Shown in pieces: positions 21,062-29,986 of a DNA stretch of 64,000 nt (positions within the stretch are counted from its first letter, which is position 1; each line of letters starts with the position of its first letter). The DNA is from Shinella zoogloeoides (lineage in GTDB: Bacteria > Pseudomonadota > Alphaproteobacteria > Rhizobiales > Rhizobiaceae), in NCBI RefSeq assembly GCF_020883495.1, contig NZ_CP086610.1, positions 408,501 through 472,500 on the forward strand. The letters run 5' to 3'. The notes beneath the pieces were generated by a model. That model had not been told where the DNA came from. It made no database searches and was given only the letters and a program-made list of their open reading frames with translations. A program made the translations under genes and the position numbers.

Positions 21062-22345
21062 TCAGAGCCGGTCGCGCATCGCATACCATGTCATGGCGAG
21101 GAAGAGGAGCGGCGAGCGGAAGCGCGCACCACCCGGGAAGGCCGGGATTTTCAGGGCCTTCAACAGGTCGAGCTGGCTGCCGCCGCCGGTCACCTCGTCC
21201 GCATAGAGCTTGCCGCAATAGTTCGACAGCATCACGCCATGGCCGGAATAGCCGCCGATGGTGGTAATGCCGGGCAGGACCTCGCGCACATAGGGCTTGC
21301 GCGGCATGGTGATGCCGACCGAACCGCCCCAGGCATGGGTCAGCTCGATGCCCTTCAGTTCCGGATAGACCTCTTCGATCTGCCGGCGGATGGGCGGCGT
21401 CATGTCGTCGAGATTTTCGGAGTAGGCCTCGCGCCCGCCGAAGAGCAGCCGGCCGTCGCGGGTCTTGCGGAAATAGCGCACGACGAACCGCGTGTCGGCG
21501 ATGGCCTCGCCGCCGGGAATGACGGACGGGAACTTGTCGAGCGGCACGGTCGCGCCGATGAACGAGCGGATCGGCATGACATGCGCCGCCGTCTTCGGCT
21601 CGAGGTCGCCGATATAGGCGTTGCAGGCGATCAGCGCCTTGTCGGCGCGGATGGTGCCCTTGGCGGTGGTGATGACCGCCTTGCCGCCCGCCCGCTCGAT
21701 CTTCAGGGCAGGGGTCTTTTCGTGCAGGCTGGCGCCCGCTTCCCGCGCGGCGCGCGCGACGCCGACCAGAAGCTTCATCGGGTGGATATGGCCGGTGCCG
21801 GTGTCGCGCAAGCCGAAGAAGAAGCGCTTCGAGCCGACCCGTTCCTCCGTCTCCGCCCGGTCCATATAGGTCATGTGCGGATAGTTGTAGCGCGTCGCGG
21901 CGATTTCGACGTGATCGCGGAAATCCTTCTCGTAGCTCGCCTTGTGGCTGACATTGAGCTGGCCGGCCACATAGTCGATATCGAGGTTCTGTGAAGCAGC
22001 GAAATCGTGGATATGGCGTTTGGCGTCCTCGGCCATGTCGAACAGGGCCCTGGCGCGCTCGAAGCCGAGTTCGGCCTCCAGCTCCTCCGCCTCGGCGCGC
22101 TGGCCGGTGCCGAGCTGGCCGCCGTTGCGGCCGGACGCGCCGTCGCCGAAGCGATGCGCCTCGATGAGCGTGACGCGCACGCCCTTCTTCGCAAGATTGT
22201 AGGCGGCCTGCAGGCCGGTGAAGCCACCGCCGACAATGGCGACATCGGTCTCGACGGAGCCGTCGAGGGGGGCATATTCGGGACGCTCGCCGACGCTCGC
22301 CTCATACCAGGAGACGCCGGGGGAAATCGGGCTTTGCCAGGGCAT
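21062..22345 (-). CDS. puuB: Gamma-glutamylputrescine oxidase-like FAD oxidoreductase
   Basis: A 427-residue DAO-family flavoprotein. The FAD-binding Rossmann motif GGGFTG lies at 39-44 (DVAIVGGGFTGLQAAYNLA), and the sequence has the PuuB/OrdL pattern ending near GGYSGHGVMLSNYCGKLYAD. PuuB oxidises gamma-glutamylputrescine to the aldehyde with release of ammonia and peroxide. It lies 94 bases downstream of a gamma-glutamylputrescine synthetase-like gene on the same strand, which supports this substrate, but related oxidases act on other N-substituted amines. ATG 22345 is chosen for homology; an in-frame ATG at 22360 adds five residues and cannot be excluded. Confidence 0.82.
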   Translation of the reverse strand: MPWQSPISPGVSWYEASVGERPEYAPLDGSVETDVAIVGGGFTGLQAAYNLAKKGVRVTLIEAHRFGDGASGRNGGQLGTGQRAEAEELEAELGFERARALFDMAEDAKRHIHDFAASQNLDIDYVAGQLNVSHKASYEKDFRDHVEIAATRYNYPHMTYMDRAETEERVGSKRFFFGLRDTGTGHIHPMKLLVGVARAAREAGASLHEKTPALKIERAGGKAVITTAKGTIRADKALIACNAYIGDLEPKTAAHVMPIRSFIGATVPLDKFPSVIPGGEAIADTRFVVRYFRKTRDGRLLFGGREAYSENLDDMTPPIRRQIEEVYPELKGIELTHAWGGSVGITMPRKPYVREVLPGITTIGGYSGHGVMLSNYCGKLYADEVTGGGSQLDLLKALKIPAFPGGARFRSPLLFLAMTWYAMRDRL

Positions 22346-22439
22346 TGCACACACTCGCATTCAGGAGGGTGCGGCGGCGCGCCGGGGCGCCGCCGCTCTC
22401 TGGGTCTGGTCTCTTGCAGCGGCCCGGACCGCCGGCCGC

Positions 22440-23879
22440 TCAGACGTTGAGCAGCAGGAACTCGCGTTCCCAGGGGCTGATCACCTGCATGAAGGTCTCG
22501 AACTCGCCCCGCTTGACGCCGGCATAGAGGCCGATGAATTCGGCGCTCAGCACGTCGGCCAGCGTGGGATCGGATTCGAGCAGCGACACGGCTTCCAGCA
22601 GGCCGCGCGGCAGGTCGATGGATCCTTCGTTGGCGGTGTCCTCCGTCGGTGCGGTCGGCTCGATCTGGTTCATGATGCCGAGCAGGCCGCAGCCGAGCGA
22701 GGCCGCGAGCGCGAGATACGGGTTGGCGTCCGAGCCGGGCAGGCGGTTTTCGACGCGCCGGGCCGCCGCGTCCGACACCGGCACGCGGAAGGCCGTCGTG
22801 CGGTTGTCGTAGCCCCAGGCATTGTTCACCGGCGCCGACATGTCGGGCGTCAGGCGGCGATAGGAGTTCACATAGGGCGCCATCATCACCAGCGTCTTCG
22901 GCACATAGGCCTGCATGCCGCCGATGAAGTGGAAGAACTCCTTCGAAGCCGATCCATCCGGATTGGAGAAGACGTTCTTGCCGGTGCCGATCTCCACCAC
23001 CGACTGGTGGATATGCATGGCCGACCCCGCCTGTCCCTGCATGGGCTTGGCCATGAAGGTGGCGTAGATGCCGTGCTTCAGCGCCGCCTCGCGGATCGTG
23101 CGCTTGAACAGGAACACCTGGTCGGCAAGCTCGATGGGATCGCCGTGGCGCAGGTTGATTTCGAGCTGCGCCGGCCCCTCCTCGTGGATCAGGGTGTCGA
23201 TCTCGAGGCCCTGCCGTTCGGAGAAGTGGTAGATGTCGTCGATCAGCTCGTCGAACTCGTTGATGCCGGCGATGGAATAGCCCTGTCCGCCCTGGATGGC
23301 GCGGCCGGAGCGGCCCTTCGGCGGATGCAGCGGATAGTCCGGGTCGTCGTTGACGGCGACGAGATAGAATTCGATCTCGGGCGCGACGACCGGCTTCCAG
23401 CCGCGGTCGCTATACATCTTCACGACGTTCTTCAGCACGTTGCGCGGCGTATAGGGCACGTTCTCGCCGGTCGAGCCGACGATATCGCAGATGACCTGCG
23501 CGGTCGGATCGGTTTCCCACGGCACGACGGAGAGCGTGGACAGGTCCGGCACGAGCTTCAGGTCGCTGTCGCGCGGCTCATAGCGGAAATTGCCGGTCTC
23601 TTCCGGGTAGTCGCCGGAAATCGTGTGGCGGTAGAGCGCGGAGGGCAGCGCCAGCGACGTGTTCGAGGTGAATTTCGAAGACGGCATCATCTTCCCGCGC
23701 GGCACTCCTGCGAGGTCGGGCGTGATGCATTCTATATCCTCGATGCCGCGGGCGCGAAGCCAGTCTGCGGCGTCCTTCCAGGTCTTTACCCCGCGCGGCA
23801 CGCTGATGGCGGGAGGGATTTTCGTGGAGCGTGCGGCCTTTTCGATGGTGGGAGTAACGACTTTCTTTTTGGACGGCAT
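22440..23879 (-). CDS. puuA: Gamma-glutamylputrescine synthetase-like glutamine synthetase family protein
   Basis: This 479-residue protein belongs to the glutamine synthetase superfamily in its PuuA-like branch. It has the beta-grasp N-domain with CITPDLAGVPRGKMMP, the ATP/metal segments VVAPEIEFYLV and MAKPMQGQAGSAMHIHQS, and the C-terminal NAWGYDNRTTAFRVP. The short length and sequence are unlike GlnA of nitrogen assimilation, and the downstream PuuB-like oxidase suggests putrescine as acceptor of glutamate. Relatives act on ethanolamine or other amines, so the substrate is inferred. The companion puuC and puuD genes are absent here, though a polyamine importer lies about 10 kb away. Confidence 0.85.
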   Translation of the reverse strand: MPSKKKVVTPTIEKAARSTKIPPAISVPRGVKTWKDAADWLRARGIEDIECITPDLAGVPRGKMMPSSKFTSNTSLALPSALYRHTISGDYPEETGNFRYEPRDSDLKLVPDLSTLSVVPWETDPTAQVICDIVGSTGENVPYTPRNVLKNVVKMYSDRGWKPVVAPEIEFYLVAVNDDPDYPLHPPKGRSGRAIQGGQGYSIAGINEFDELIDDIYHFSERQGLEIDTLIHEEGPAQLEINLRHGDPIELADQVFLFKRTIREAALKHGIYATFMAKPMQGQAGSAMHIHQSVVEIGTGKNVFSNPDGSASKEFFHFIGGMQAYVPKTLVMMAPYVNSYRRLTPDMSAPVNNAWGYDNRTTAFRVPVSDAAARRVENRLPGSDANPYLALAASLGCGLLGIMNQIEPTAPTEDTANEGSIDLPRGLLEAVSLLESDPTLADVLSAEFIGLYAGVKRGEFETFMQVISPWEREFLLLNV

Positions 23880-23939
23880 GAGGCACCGGGTTTGGTTGAC
23901 GATGTACCATCATAGCTGGTGTTTTAGCCTTTGCTAGCT

Positions 23940-23951
23940 CCCCCCGGGGGG
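23940..23951. repeat. 12-bp all-GC palindrome CCCCCCGGGGGG
   Basis: A perfect palindrome of six C and six G, flanked by CT and TAG, lies between the divergent puuA-like gene and the flavoprotein gene. It is 61 bases from the puuA start and 95 from the flavoprotein start. It could be a regulator site or form an extruded structure; no known motif was recognised. Confidence 0.6.
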
Positions 23952-24045
23952 TAGAAAGCGCGATTTTTCCAGGAATTTACGCATGGCGTGGCAGTTGACT
24001 TTCGCCCGGTAAGACCGAAAGGAAAGCGAAACGGGGAACGGTTAC

Positions 24046-25227
24046 GTGGCGGAACGGCGGGACGTCGTCATCATTGGAGCGGGCGCGGCGGGCATGATGT
24101 GCGCCATCGAGGCGGGGCGGCGCGGCCGGCGCGCGCTGGTGCTCGACCATGCCCGCGCGCCGGGCGAGAAAATCCGCATTTCCGGCGGCGGCCGCTGCAA
24201 TTTCACCAACATCCATGCCGGACCGAAGAACTTCCTCTCGGTCAATCCGCATTTCTGCAAGTCGGCGCTGGCGCGCTATACGCCGCGCGATTTCCTCGAC
24301 CTCGTCGAGCGTCACCGCATCCCCTGGCACGAGAAGACGCTGGGCCAGCTCTTCTGCGACAACTCGGCGAAGGATATCATCGCCATGCTGCTGGCGGAGA
24401 TGAAGGCGGTTGGCGCGGAACTGCGTCTTTCCACGTCGATCGGCGCCGTCGAGCATGATGGCGCGTCCTTCCGCATCGTCACGGAAAACGGCACCGTGGA
24501 GGCGGCCTCGCTGGTGATGGCGACCGGCGGCAAGTCGATCCCGAAAATGGGCGCGACCGGCTTTGCCTATCGCATCGCCGAGCAGTTCGGCCTGCCTGTC
24601 GTGGAAACGCGGGCGGGCCTCGTGCCCCTCATGCTCGATCCGGCGACGCTTGCCGCCCATGAAGGCCTGCCGGGCGTTGCCGTCGACGTCATCGCCCGGC
24701 ACGGCAAGACGGAATTCCGCGAGGCGGCGCTGTTCACTCATCGCGGCCTCAGCGGCCCCGCCATCCTGCAGATCTCGTCCTATTGGCGCGAAGGCGAGGA
24801 GATCGCGCTCGCCCTCTGCCCCGACGTCGATTTCGCAGACGTTATCGCCGCCGCGCGACGGCAGAACGGCCGGCAGGCGGTGCAGACCGTGCTGGCCGAG
24901 CACATGCCGAAGAAGCTTGCGCAGCTCTTCGTTACCGAACTCGGCATCGACGGGCCGTTGGCCGAGCAGCCGGGCAAGCGCATCGACGCGCTGCTCCAGC
25001 GCCTCAAGGGCTGGCGGTTGCGCCCGCCCACCTCGGAAGGATACCGCACGGCGGAAGTCACCCTCGGCGGCGTCGATACGGCCGCGCTGGATTCGCGCAG
25101 CATGGCGGCGAAAACGGTGCCGGGCCTCTATTTCATCGGCGAGGCGGTGGACGTGACGGGCTGGCTCGGCGGCTATAATTTCCAGTGGGCCTGGGCCTCG
25201 GGCCATGCGGCGGGGCAGGAAGCCTGA
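24046..25227 (+). CDS. HI0933/YhiN-family NAD(P)/FAD-dependent flavoprotein
   Basis: The 393-residue product starts at GTG 24046 and has an N-terminal dinucleotide-binding motif (VVIIGAGAAGMMCA, glycines 11-16), the family's KIRISGGGRCNFTN segment near residue 45, and the C-terminal GLYFIGEAVDVTGWLGGYNFQWAWASG that defines the HI0933 (BaiN-like) family. These are soluble flavoproteins; most have no known physiological substrate, although BaiN acts on bile acids. The gene stands alone and is divergent from puuA, so context offers little. A flavin-dependent reduction is all that can be claimed. Confidence 0.85.
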   Translation: MAERRDVVIIGAGAAGMMCAIEAGRRGRRALVLDHARAPGEKIRISGGGRCNFTNIHAGPKNFLSVNPHFCKSALARYTPRDFLDLVERHRIPWHEKTLGQLFCDNSAKDIIAMLLAEMKAVGAELRLSTSIGAVEHDGASFRIVTENGTVEAASLVMATGGKSIPKMGATGFAYRIAEQFGLPVVETRAGLVPLMLDPATLAAHEGLPGVAVDVIARHGKTEFREAALFTHRGLSGPAILQISSYWREGEEIALALCPDVDFADVIAAARRQNGRQAVQTVLAEHMPKKLAQLFVTELGIDGPLAEQPGKRIDALLQRLKGWRLRPPTSEGYRTAEVTLGGVDTAALDSRSMAAKTVPGLYFIGEAVDVTGWLGGYNFQWAWASGHAAGQEA

Positions 25228-25759
25228 GATTCGCGCAGGTCTTTACCGTCCTTTAACATCTTGCGGCGGATGCTCGGGCAATGTCGGCGTTTCCTCTTCC
25301 TGCGGGGAGGGGAACAACATGATGTGGGCCGGCTGGCCGGATCATCCGGGTTACCTGTTTTGCGTAACGGAGTATCGCCGCATGCCTCAAGCAAACCGCC
25401 CCGCCCGCGCCATAGCCATCGCCGCCGCCGAGGAAAGCCGCCGCCGCCTGTTCGCCATCGGCGTCAACTGCGCGCTCGCCGCCAGCCTTGCCGCGCTGCT
25501 CGCCTTTCTCGCGCTCTGACGCCGCCCGATAGCTACAAATCGGTTTAAGCGGTGATGGAATTTTAAAGATTGCCGCCGAATATCGCCCGATAGGGTTCCG
25601 GATGCCGCGTCGTCCCGCGGGATGGCGTGCGGCTGGCAATGATTGCTCCCCCGGATGCGCGGCATTGCGGCCGCATGAAAGTCGGTAATCCGGCGTCCGA
25701 ATCCTGGGGAGGCCCTGAAAGGGCAGGGGTGGAGCACGCCGACAACGGATGTCCCGCCA
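25228..25759. other. Gap between flavoprotein and chemoreceptor genes
   Basis: Of these 532 bases only 25319-25519 has coding signs (see the small membrane protein entry). The leader 25228-25318 includes a purine-rich GGGGAGGGG. The part 25520-25759 should hold the chemoreceptor promoter; I see no terminator, repeat or RNA gene in it. Confidence 0.5.
25319..25519 (+). CDS. Possible small membrane protein
   Basis: A 66-codon frame starts at ATG 25319, six bases after an excellent ribosome-binding site GGGGAGGGG, and ends at TGA 25517-25519. The N-terminus (MMWAGWPDHPGYLFCVTEYR) is aromatic-rich, the middle is basic, and the C-terminal 22 residues form a hydrophobic Ala/Leu helix that would span the inner membrane. 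A shorter form from ATG 25382 (45 residues) would keep the helix. I recognise no family. The strong ribosome site and the helix favour a real gene, but there is no homology evidence. Confidence 0.5.
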   Translation: MMWAGWPDHPGYLFCVTEYRRMPQANRPARAIAIAAAEESRRRLFAIGVNCALAASLAALLAFLAL

Positions 25760-28282
25760 ATGTTCATTGATAAGATTCTCGCCCGCTTCAAGATCCAGAC
25801 CAAGGTTCTGGTCTTCATCCTGCCCTTCGTTCTCAGCATCTGCGCCGTGGGCTTCACCGGGCTTTATGCCTCCGGCCTGCTGCAGGGCCGCATGGAGATT
25901 TCCAACAGCGTTCTCCAGTCGCTGAGCGGCTTCAAGGATGTCTATGCGGGCATGAACCGCTTCCTGCAGGACACGACCGAAGCCAATCGCGATGCCGTCC
26001 ACGAGCGCCTGACGGCGCAGGGCGAGGTTCTGCGGGCCACGATGGACAGCCTGGCGCCCGATGCCGACCGGTCGAAGCTGATCGATGCCGAGGCGCAGAC
26101 CAAGGATATCCAGGCGCGCATGGACGGTCTCTGGACGCTCTATGTCAACGAGCTCGCCCTGCACGAGACCATGACGAAGAACCTCAACACGCTTTCCAGC
26201 GAACAGATGAAAATCCTCGACGAGGCGACGAAGCTCCAGCGCTCGGTGCGGCAGAACGAGAATGCCGCCAAGATCATGCTGCGCGAGGCCGACCGCCTGA
26301 CCGCCGCCGCCAAGTTCTTCGGCGATTTACTCTCCGAGTTCAGCCGGGGCGCGACGCCCGAGGAGCAGTTGAAGGTCGTCCGGGAGCGCTACCCGCTCTT
26401 CAGCAAGACCGAGCGCTCCATCTCGATGATCCTGCCGAAGAACCAGACGGTCGTCTTGATCACCATCCGCAACACGATCGACGAACTGGGCGCGCTGCTC
26501 AAGTCGACCGATCCGGCAAGCGTCACCGTGCCGGAAATCGCCCGCCGCGTGAACCGCTTCCGCCAGGTCACCATCCAGCTTCAGGGCGCTGCCGCCGCGA
26601 AGATGCGCGAGGCGACCCGCACCTTCAACGAGCTGGACACGCCGATCATCAAGTCGGAAGCGGTACTCGGCTCCACCCGCAAGCTCGTCTCCTCCATCGA
26701 CGATATCGAGGTCGCCGCCGCGCGCTTCCTCGGCGAGACCTCGCAGGAGAACCGCGTTAAGCTCACCGGCAATCTCGCCATCATGCGCATCGACATGAAC
26801 GGCCTGCGCGGCGCTGCCAGTGACCAGCCGTTCTTCGCCACCGTGGACAAGACGCTGCCGGCATTGCTGGAGCGCATCGAGGCCGACAGCGCCGAGCTCG
26901 TGAAGATCAGCACCGAGCGCGCCGCCCAGTTCGAGGCCGCCGGCCAGTCGATCGACACGATCTGGAACCTGCTCAGCCAGTTCGCCGAGGAGCAGAAGAC
27001 CAGCGCCGGCACCGAGCGTGAGAAGGCCAACCAGGTCTCGGTCCTCGCGACCGTCGCGGGTGCGGCCATCGCCGTTCTCGCGGGCATTGCCCTCGTGCTG
27101 ACGCTGAAGGGGCCGATCGGCCAGATCACCGGCGCGATGCGCCGCCTTGCCGACGGCTTCCTCGACACCGGCATTTCCGGCGAAGGCCGCGCCGACGAAA
27201 TCGGCGACATGGCCCGCGCCCTCGGCGTCTTCAAGGAGAATGCCCTGTCGAAGATCCGCATCGAGGCGGAAAGCGAACAGCAGCGCGCGGCGGCCGAAGC
27301 CGAGCGCGCCCGTAACGATGCCGAGAAGCAGTCCCTCGACCGCGATATCGACTTCGCCGTGAACGCGCTTGCCGCCGGTCTCGGCCGTCTGGCGCAGGGC
27401 GACCTGTCGCGCCAGATCGAGACGCCCTTCACCGGCCGTCTCGAACAGCTTCGCCGGGACTTCAACGTCTCGCTGGAGCGCCTGCACGACACGCTCGGCC
27501 AGATCCGTACCAATGCGATGTCGATCCAGCGCAGCGGCTCGGACATGCTGCAGTCGGCCGATGCGCTGTCCAAGCGCACCGAGGCGCAGGCCTCTTCGCT
27601 GGAAGAGACCGCCGCCGCCGTCGAGCAGATCACGGTCACGGTTCGCTCCTCCGCCGAGCGGGCGCATGAGGCGAACACCGTCGTCGGCACGACGAAGCGC
27701 AGCGCCGACAGTTCCGCCGCCGTCGTCAACAACGCGATTGCCGCCATGGGCCGCATCGAGGGGGCTTCGCGCCAGATCGAGCAGATCATCGAGGTGATCG
27801 ACGACATCGCCTTCCAGACCAACCTGCTCGCCCTCAATGCCGGCATCGAGGCCGCCCGCGCCGGGGAAGCCGGCAAGGGCTTCGCGGTGGTGGCGCAGGA
27901 GGTGCGCGAGCTTGCCCAGCGCTCGGCGCAGGCGGCGAAGGAGATCAAGGGCCTTATCGAGAAATCGACACAGGAGGTCAGCGCCGGCTCGCATCTGGTG
28001 CAGGAGACCGGCGCGGTACTCGCCTCGATCAGCCAGCAGATCGTCACCGTCAGCCAGCATGTGGACATGATGGCGACTGCCAGCCGCGACCAGGCGACGG
28101 CGCTGCAGGAGGTCAACGGCTCCGTCAACCAGATGGACCAGATGACCCAGCAGAACGCCTCGATGGTGGACCTGACGACGGCCGCCAGCCGCAAGCTTGC
28201 CGGCGACGCCGACACGTTGATGATGCTGGTCGAGCAGTTCCGCCTGGAGGCGGACGGGCAGAGCCTTCACCGCGCGGCCTGA
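25760..28282 (+). CDS. Methyl-accepting chemotaxis protein
   Basis: The 840-residue chemoreceptor has a short cytoplasmic tail, a first membrane helix at about 17-38, a long all-helical periplasmic sensor of about 385 residues (length suggests a double four-helix bundle of the HBM type), a second membrane helix at about 424-446, a HAMP domain (about 447-500) and a cytoplasmic signalling domain. The signalling hairpin tip [20 protein letters not shown] is intact, so it can couple to CheA/CheW. No C-terminal CheR/CheB-tethering pentapeptide is visible (it ends SLHRAA). The ligand is unknown. It is monocistronic with a terminator, not near che genes. Confidence 0.93.
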   Translation: MFIDKILARFKIQTKVLVFILPFVLSICAVGFTGLYASGLLQGRMEISNSVLQSLSGFKDVYAGMNRFLQDTTEANRDAVHERLTAQGEVLRATMDSLAPDADRSKLIDAEAQTKDIQARMDGLWTLYVNELALHETMTKNLNTLSSEQMKILDEATKLQRSVRQNENAAKIMLREADRLTAAAKFFGDLLSEFSRGATPEEQLKVVRERYPLFSKTERSISMILPKNQTVVLITIRNTIDELGALLKSTDPASVTVPEIARRVNRFRQVTIQLQGAAAAKMREATRTFNELDTPIIKSEAVLGSTRKLVSSIDDIEVAAARFLGETSQENRVKLTGNLAIMRIDMNGLRGAASDQPFFATVDKTLPALLERIEADSAELVKISTERAAQFEAAGQSIDTIWNLLSQFAEEQKTSAGTEREKANQVSVLATVAGAAIAVLAGIALVLTLKGPIGQITGAMRRLADGFLDTGISGEGRADEIGDMARALGVFKENALSKIRIEAESEQQRAAAEAERARNDAEKQSLDRDIDFAVNALAAGLGRLAQGDLSRQIETPFTGRLEQLRRDFNVSLERLHDTLGQIRTNAMSIQRSGSDMLQSADALSKRTEAQASSLEETAAAVEQITVTVRSSAERAHEANTVVGTTKRSADSSAAVVNNAIAAMGRIEGASRQIEQIIEVIDDIAFQTNLLALNAGIEAARAGEAGKGFAVVAQEVRELAQRSAQAAKEIKGLIEKSTQEVSAGSHLVQETGAVLASISQQIVTVSQHVDMMATASRDQATALQEVNGSVNQMDQMTQQNASMVDLTTAASRKLAGDADTLMMLVEQFRLEADGQSLHRAA

Positions 28283-28308
28283 TTTCCGCCGCTTCAATGG
28301 AACGATAG

Positions 28309-28341
28309 CCCCCGGTGCGCGGAAAACGCGCCGGGGGTTTT
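28309..28341 (+). terminator. Chemoreceptor gene terminator
   Basis: CCCCCGG at 28309-28315 pairs with CCGGGGG at 28331-28337, with extra pairing of GCGC-type bases inside, followed by TTTT at 28338-28341. It lies 27 bases after the chemoreceptor stop and before the converging Lrp-family gene. Confidence 0.75.
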
Positions 28342-28362
28342 GCGTGACCGGCGATGCCCCGG

Positions 28363-28815
28363 TCACAGCCGGATCGCGGTTTCCTCTTTTGCCGTGCGCA
28401 TGACCACCATGGTGAAGAACCGGGCGACGTTGTGCTGGTCGCTGAAGAGCCTGTCGCAGAGGACGACATATTCCTCCATGTCGCGCAGGCGCAGCATCAG
28501 GATGACATCGGTCTCGCCGGTGACGGCATAGGCGTGTGACACGGCATCCTCCGCGACGGCGACGTCGAGGAAGCGGCGCATGTGCTGTTCGCCGTGCAGC
28601 TTCAGTTCCACGGTGACCAGAGCCTTGATCATGCGCTCGGCCTTGGCCGGATTGAGGATCGCGACGATGCGGTCGATGACGCCGGATTTGCGCAGCCGCT
28701 GCGTGCGGCGCAGGCAACTCGAGGGCGACAGGCCCACCTCGTCCGCCATGTCGACATTGGTGCGCGATGCGTCGCGCTGCAGGAGGTTTAGCAGTTTCCG
28801 GTCGATCCGATCCAT
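28363..28815 (-). CDS. Lrp/AsnC-family transcriptional regulator
   Basis: A 150-residue regulator with an N-terminal winged helix-turn-helix (residues 1-55; DRIDRKLLNLLQRDASRTNV, then ADEVGLSPSSCLRRTQRLR) and a C-terminal RAM domain (about 65-145) that binds an amino acid and drives oligomerisation. ATG 28815 matches the family N-terminus; an ATG at 28860 would put translation through the candidate operator. It is divergent from a Gate-domain membrane protein gene with about 118 bases between them, the usual arrangement for an Lrp-type regulator and its specific target, often an amino acid exporter. Confidence 0.92.
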   Translation of the reverse strand: MDRIDRKLLNLLQRDASRTNVDMADEVGLSPSSCLRRTQRLRKSGVIDRIVAILNPAKAERMIKALVTVELKLHGEQHMRRFLDVAVAEDAVSHAYAVTGETDVILMLRLRDMEEYVVLCDRLFSDQHNVARFFTMVVMRTAKEETAIRL

Positions 28816-28843
28816 GACGACAGCATAGGCGCCGCTGCCATAT

Positions 28844-28871
28844 TTGCAATAAAATTGCATTGTTCTGCAAT
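28844..28871. promoter_or_regulatory. Candidate Lrp-family operator
   Basis: TGCAAT at 28845-28850 and ATTGCA at 28854-28859 form a perfect 6-bp inverted repeat with an AAA spacer, and a third TGCAAT occurs at 28866-28871. Repeated short half-sites with an A/T centre fit Lrp/AsnC binding. The cluster is in the divergent promoter region, 29-56 bases upstream of the regulator start. Confidence 0.6.
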
Positions 28872-28933
28872 CTTTGACCGAAACTGCGAAGCGACCCGGG
28901 TTAGGAAAATCCAGCCAACGAAGGGAGCCTCAG

Positions 28934-29908
28934 ATGCCGTTCTTCACCACCGCCCTGCAGAAAACCCGGGAAACCCTCGATGTGTACTGGGTGCTTGTCC
29001 GTATCACCGTGCCCATCGCGCTTGCGACGGAGCTTCTGGCGCGCCTCGGCGCGATCAAGGCCATAACGCCTGTTTTCGCGCCGTTCATGAACCTCGTCGG
29101 GCTTCCCCCGGAGCTGGGGCTGGCGTGGCTGACGGGCATGCTCATCGGCATCTGGGGCGCCGTGCCGCTGCTCTTCACGCTCGTGCCCGTCTCCTCGCTC
29201 AGCGTGGCGGACGTCACGATCTTCTCCGCGCTCATCCTGTTCGGCCACGCCCTTCCCATCGAGCAGAAGATCATCCAGCAGGCCGGCCCGGGCATTGTCG
29301 TCTCGACCGTGCTGCGCTTTGCCGGCGGCCTGCTGTTCGCCTTCCTGCTGCATCAGGTCTTTTCGGCCACGGGCTGGCTGTCCGCGCCGGTCGCGCCGGC
29401 CTGGATCCCGATCAGCGCGACGCCCGACTGGCTGGAATATCTTCGCGGTCTTGCGGAAACCATGCTCTGGATGCTCGTCATTCTCGTCGTCCTCTCCTGG
29501 GGCCTCGAAATCCTCAAGGTGACGGGCATTCTGGGCCTGCTGATGAAGGCTCTCTCGCCGGTGCTGCGGCTGGCCGGTATCCGGGGCGAGGCGGAGCACC
29601 TCACCGCCGTCGGCTTGTTTCTCGGCATCTCCTATGGCGCGGGCCTGCTGATCCGCGAGGCGCAGTCGGGCGCGGTGTCGCCGCGGCAGATCTTCCTGTC
29701 CTGCGTCTTCATGGGCTTCGCGCATAGCGTGATCGAGGATACGCTGATCGTTCTCGCCCTCGGCGCGGATATTTATAGCGTGCTCGTCGCGCGGGTCGTC
29801 TTCGCTGTTGTCGCTACGGCCGTCATCGCCGCCGTGCTGGGCAATCTCTCTGACCGCACGTTCTTCACGCGGATGTTCCGGCCGAGCATCGTCAAGGCGG
29901 AAGGCTGA
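28934..29908 (+). CDS. Gate/nucleoside-recognition domain membrane protein
   Basis: The 324-residue inner membrane protein has about eight helices in two related halves. The region around LGLAWLTGMLIGIWGAVPLL and the later EAEHLTAVGLFLGISYGAGL resemble Gate (nucleoside recognition) repeats found in SpmA/SpmB, FeoB and YjiH-type proteins. The start at ATG 28934 follows AAGGGAG. It is divergent from an Lrp-family regulator with TGCAAT repeats between, suggesting regulation by an amino acid or related metabolite. The transported substrate is unknown. A strong bidirectional terminator follows. Confidence 0.8.
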   Translation: MPFFTTALQKTRETLDVYWVLVRITVPIALATELLARLGAIKAITPVFAPFMNLVGLPPELGLAWLTGMLIGIWGAVPLLFTLVPVSSLSVADVTIFSALILFGHALPIEQKIIQQAGPGIVVSTVLRFAGGLLFAFLLHQVFSATGWLSAPVAPAWIPISATPDWLEYLRGLAETMLWMLVILVVLSWGLEILKVTGILGLLMKALSPVLRLAGIRGEAEHLTAVGLFLGISYGAGLLIREAQSGAVSPRQIFLSCVFMGFAHSVIEDTLIVLALGADIYSVLVARVVFAVVATAVIAAVLGNLSDRTFFTRMFRPSIVKAEG

Positions 29909-29931
29909 CGCGCGAGCGCTCCGCTGAACGA

Positions 29932-29964
29932 AAAATCCCCGGCGCAGGGAACGCCGGGGATTTT
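29932..29964. terminator. Bidirectional terminator
   Basis: AAAATCCCCGGCG at 29932-29944 pairs perfectly with CGCCGGGGATTTT at 29952-29964 (13 bp, 7-base loop). A/T tails on both sides let it end the Gate-protein transcript on + and the aceA-linked transcript on -. Confidence 0.9.
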
Positions 29965-29986
29965 CCTTGACTGGACTATGCCTTGA

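Noticed and set aside
20940..21218. 92-codon minus-strand frame covering the zwf leader
   Set aside because: It overlaps puuB and the zwf start in another frame; the MEKPILLRC stretch looks like leader DNA rather than a gene.
18620..21994. 1124-codon open frame on the plus strand
   Set aside because: It runs antisense across the edd 5' end, pgl, zwf and part of puuB, all well supported. Absence of stops reflects high GC content.
26327..28870. 847-codon open frame on the minus strand overlapping the chemoreceptor and Lrp genes
   Set aside because: Antisense to a clear MCP gene and out of frame with the Lrp gene; no family resemblance.
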